From: Ignavibacteria bacterium
GTDB taxonomy: Bacteria; Bacteroidota; Ignavibacteria; Kapaibacteriales; UBA961
Assembly: GCA_016720145.1 (NCBI GenBank)
Contig: JADJXV010000002.1
Location: forward strand, 310,001 to 374,000
Length of the DNA stretch: 64,000 nucleotides
Direction: 5' to 3'
How positions within the stretch are numbered: position 1 is the stretch's first letter; each line of letters begins with the position of its first letter. The position numbers and the translations under genes are program-made. Shown here one piece after another: positions 63,441 through 64,000 of the stretch. The notes beneath the pieces were generated by a model, which saw only the letters and a list, made by a program, of their open reading frames with translations, was not told the origin of the DNA and searched no databases.

Positions 63441-64000
63441 ATGAAAAAAATACTCTTTTTATTTGTGTTAACCATCGCCACATGGTATACGAGTGCTGCA
63501 CAGACTGCAAAGAAGCATTTTCAGGTAGGGCTGGAAAGAAGAAAAAATATAGATTTCGAAGGATCAATAGAAGCCTTTGATCGAGCAATAAAAAGTAATC
63601 CAAAGTATGCCGAGGCTTACTACAACAGAGCAATTGCTAAATATTTACTTCATGACTTTAGTGAGGCAATTCAGGATTGCAGTAAAGCAATCAGAATTAA
63701 TCCTAACAATAAAGAAATCTATCTGTTCAGGGGAATTACAAAAGTTCAACATCTTGATTATCTTGGAGCTATCCGCGATTTCAATAAAGCAATCGAAATT
63801 AGTTCCGACTATGCCGAAGCATATTCGCATCGCGCAATTGCAAAGGAGTATCTCAAAGACTTTTCCGGAGCGATTGCAGACTACACCAAAGCGTTAGAAT
63901 TTATAGATCGCAAAGTAGATTCGAGTTCGTTGTTTTCGATTGGAAAGCAAAAATATAAGTTAAAAGATTTTCTGGGAATAAGCACTGGATTTAAAGTAAC
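63441..64000 (+). CDS. Secreted TPR protein, 3' end beyond the window
   Basis: The frame starts at an ATG preceded by GAGTGGTGAA and stays open to the last base. It begins with a signal peptide (MKKILFLFVLTIATWYTSAA, cleavage after AAQ), the first residues being the same as in the gene at 62279 because the repeated upstream block reaches into the coding sequence. TPR motifs follow: DFEGSIEAFDRAIKSNPKYA, HDFSEAIQDCSKAIRINPNN, LDYLGAIRDFNKAIEISSDY and KDFSGAIADYTKALEF. After that the sequence (DSSSLFSIGKQKYKLKDFLG) seems to begin another repeat. It is the third member of the tandem TPR array. Confidence 0.75.
   Translation, partial: MKKILFLFVLTIATWYTSAAQTAKKHFQVGLERRKNIDFEGSIEAFDRAIKSNPKYAEAYYNRAIAKYLLHDFSEAIQDCSKAIRINPNNKEIYLFRGITKVQHLDYLGAIRDFNKAIEISSDYAEAYSHRAIAKEYLKDFSGAIADYTKALEFIDRKVDSSSLFSIGKQKYKLKDFLGISTGFKV

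Overview
The window looks like chromosomal DNA from a member of the FCB group (Bacteroidota/Chlorobiota side). Several secreted proteins end in type IX secretion (T9SS) type A sorting domains. There is a DUF4835/PorD-type protein, many TPR proteins, a TPR regulator with a LuxR-like end, gliding-type immunoglobulin-like repeats, and candidate promoters of the TAnnTTTG type. The mix recalls Kapabacteria or Ignavibacteria, but nothing here fixes the genus.

Layout. (1) 1-4440 is a type I restriction-modification locus in the order hsdR (3' end only), hsdS, an ABC-type ATPase with an anticodon-nuclease-like tail, hsdM. (2) 4441-10061 is an accessory region: a solitary Phd-like antitoxin behind a palindromic promoter, then a replication-type module (helix-turn-helix protein, two small overlapping genes, a DUF3987 ATPase, a 290-bp cluster of GAACA motifs containing a 48-bp inverted repeat, a second helix-turn-helix protein, and a zinc-finger/Toprim-like protein). 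No integrase is visible. (3) 10531-18659 is a polymorphic-toxin locus: a small T9SS-sorted protein, a 2283-residue Rhs protein with an NlpC/P60-like tip, and a small membrane protein that may be its immunity factor. It ends at a 23-nt tRNA 3' fragment and a strong terminator (18823-18872), so everything to the left may be a genomic island in a tRNA gene. (4) 19107-36592, minus strand, is a surface operon: a 14.5-kb gene for a repetitive fibre/adhesin, a T9SS-sorted protein, and an outer-membrane protein with two OmpA-like domains. (5) 36653-46743 holds a MITE-like element, a TPR/LuxR-type regulator, three secreted TPR proteins, two copies of a four-hairpin repeat, phosphotransacetylase, a beta-propeller lipoprotein, a toxin-antitoxin pair with a dead toxin, and purine nucleoside phosphorylase. 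(6) 46857-49046 is an array of 32-bp palindromes split by a 1491-bp insertion sequence. (7) 49164-58846 holds a predicted barrel protein, PorD, and two related giant T9SS-exported repeat proteins, one with a frameshift. (8) 59186-64000 holds a class B penicillin-binding protein gene that has lost its active-site serine region, then a tandem array of TPR genes. Each later copy carries the first 19 codons of a ribulose-phosphate 3-epimerase gene.

Several genes carry one-base frameshifts, mostly in homopolymers (about 45-50, 32533/32596, 56977, 62581-62585). This could be real decay or phase variation, but residual indel errors in a long-read assembly would look the same. No rRNA, complete tRNA or CRISPR array was found.
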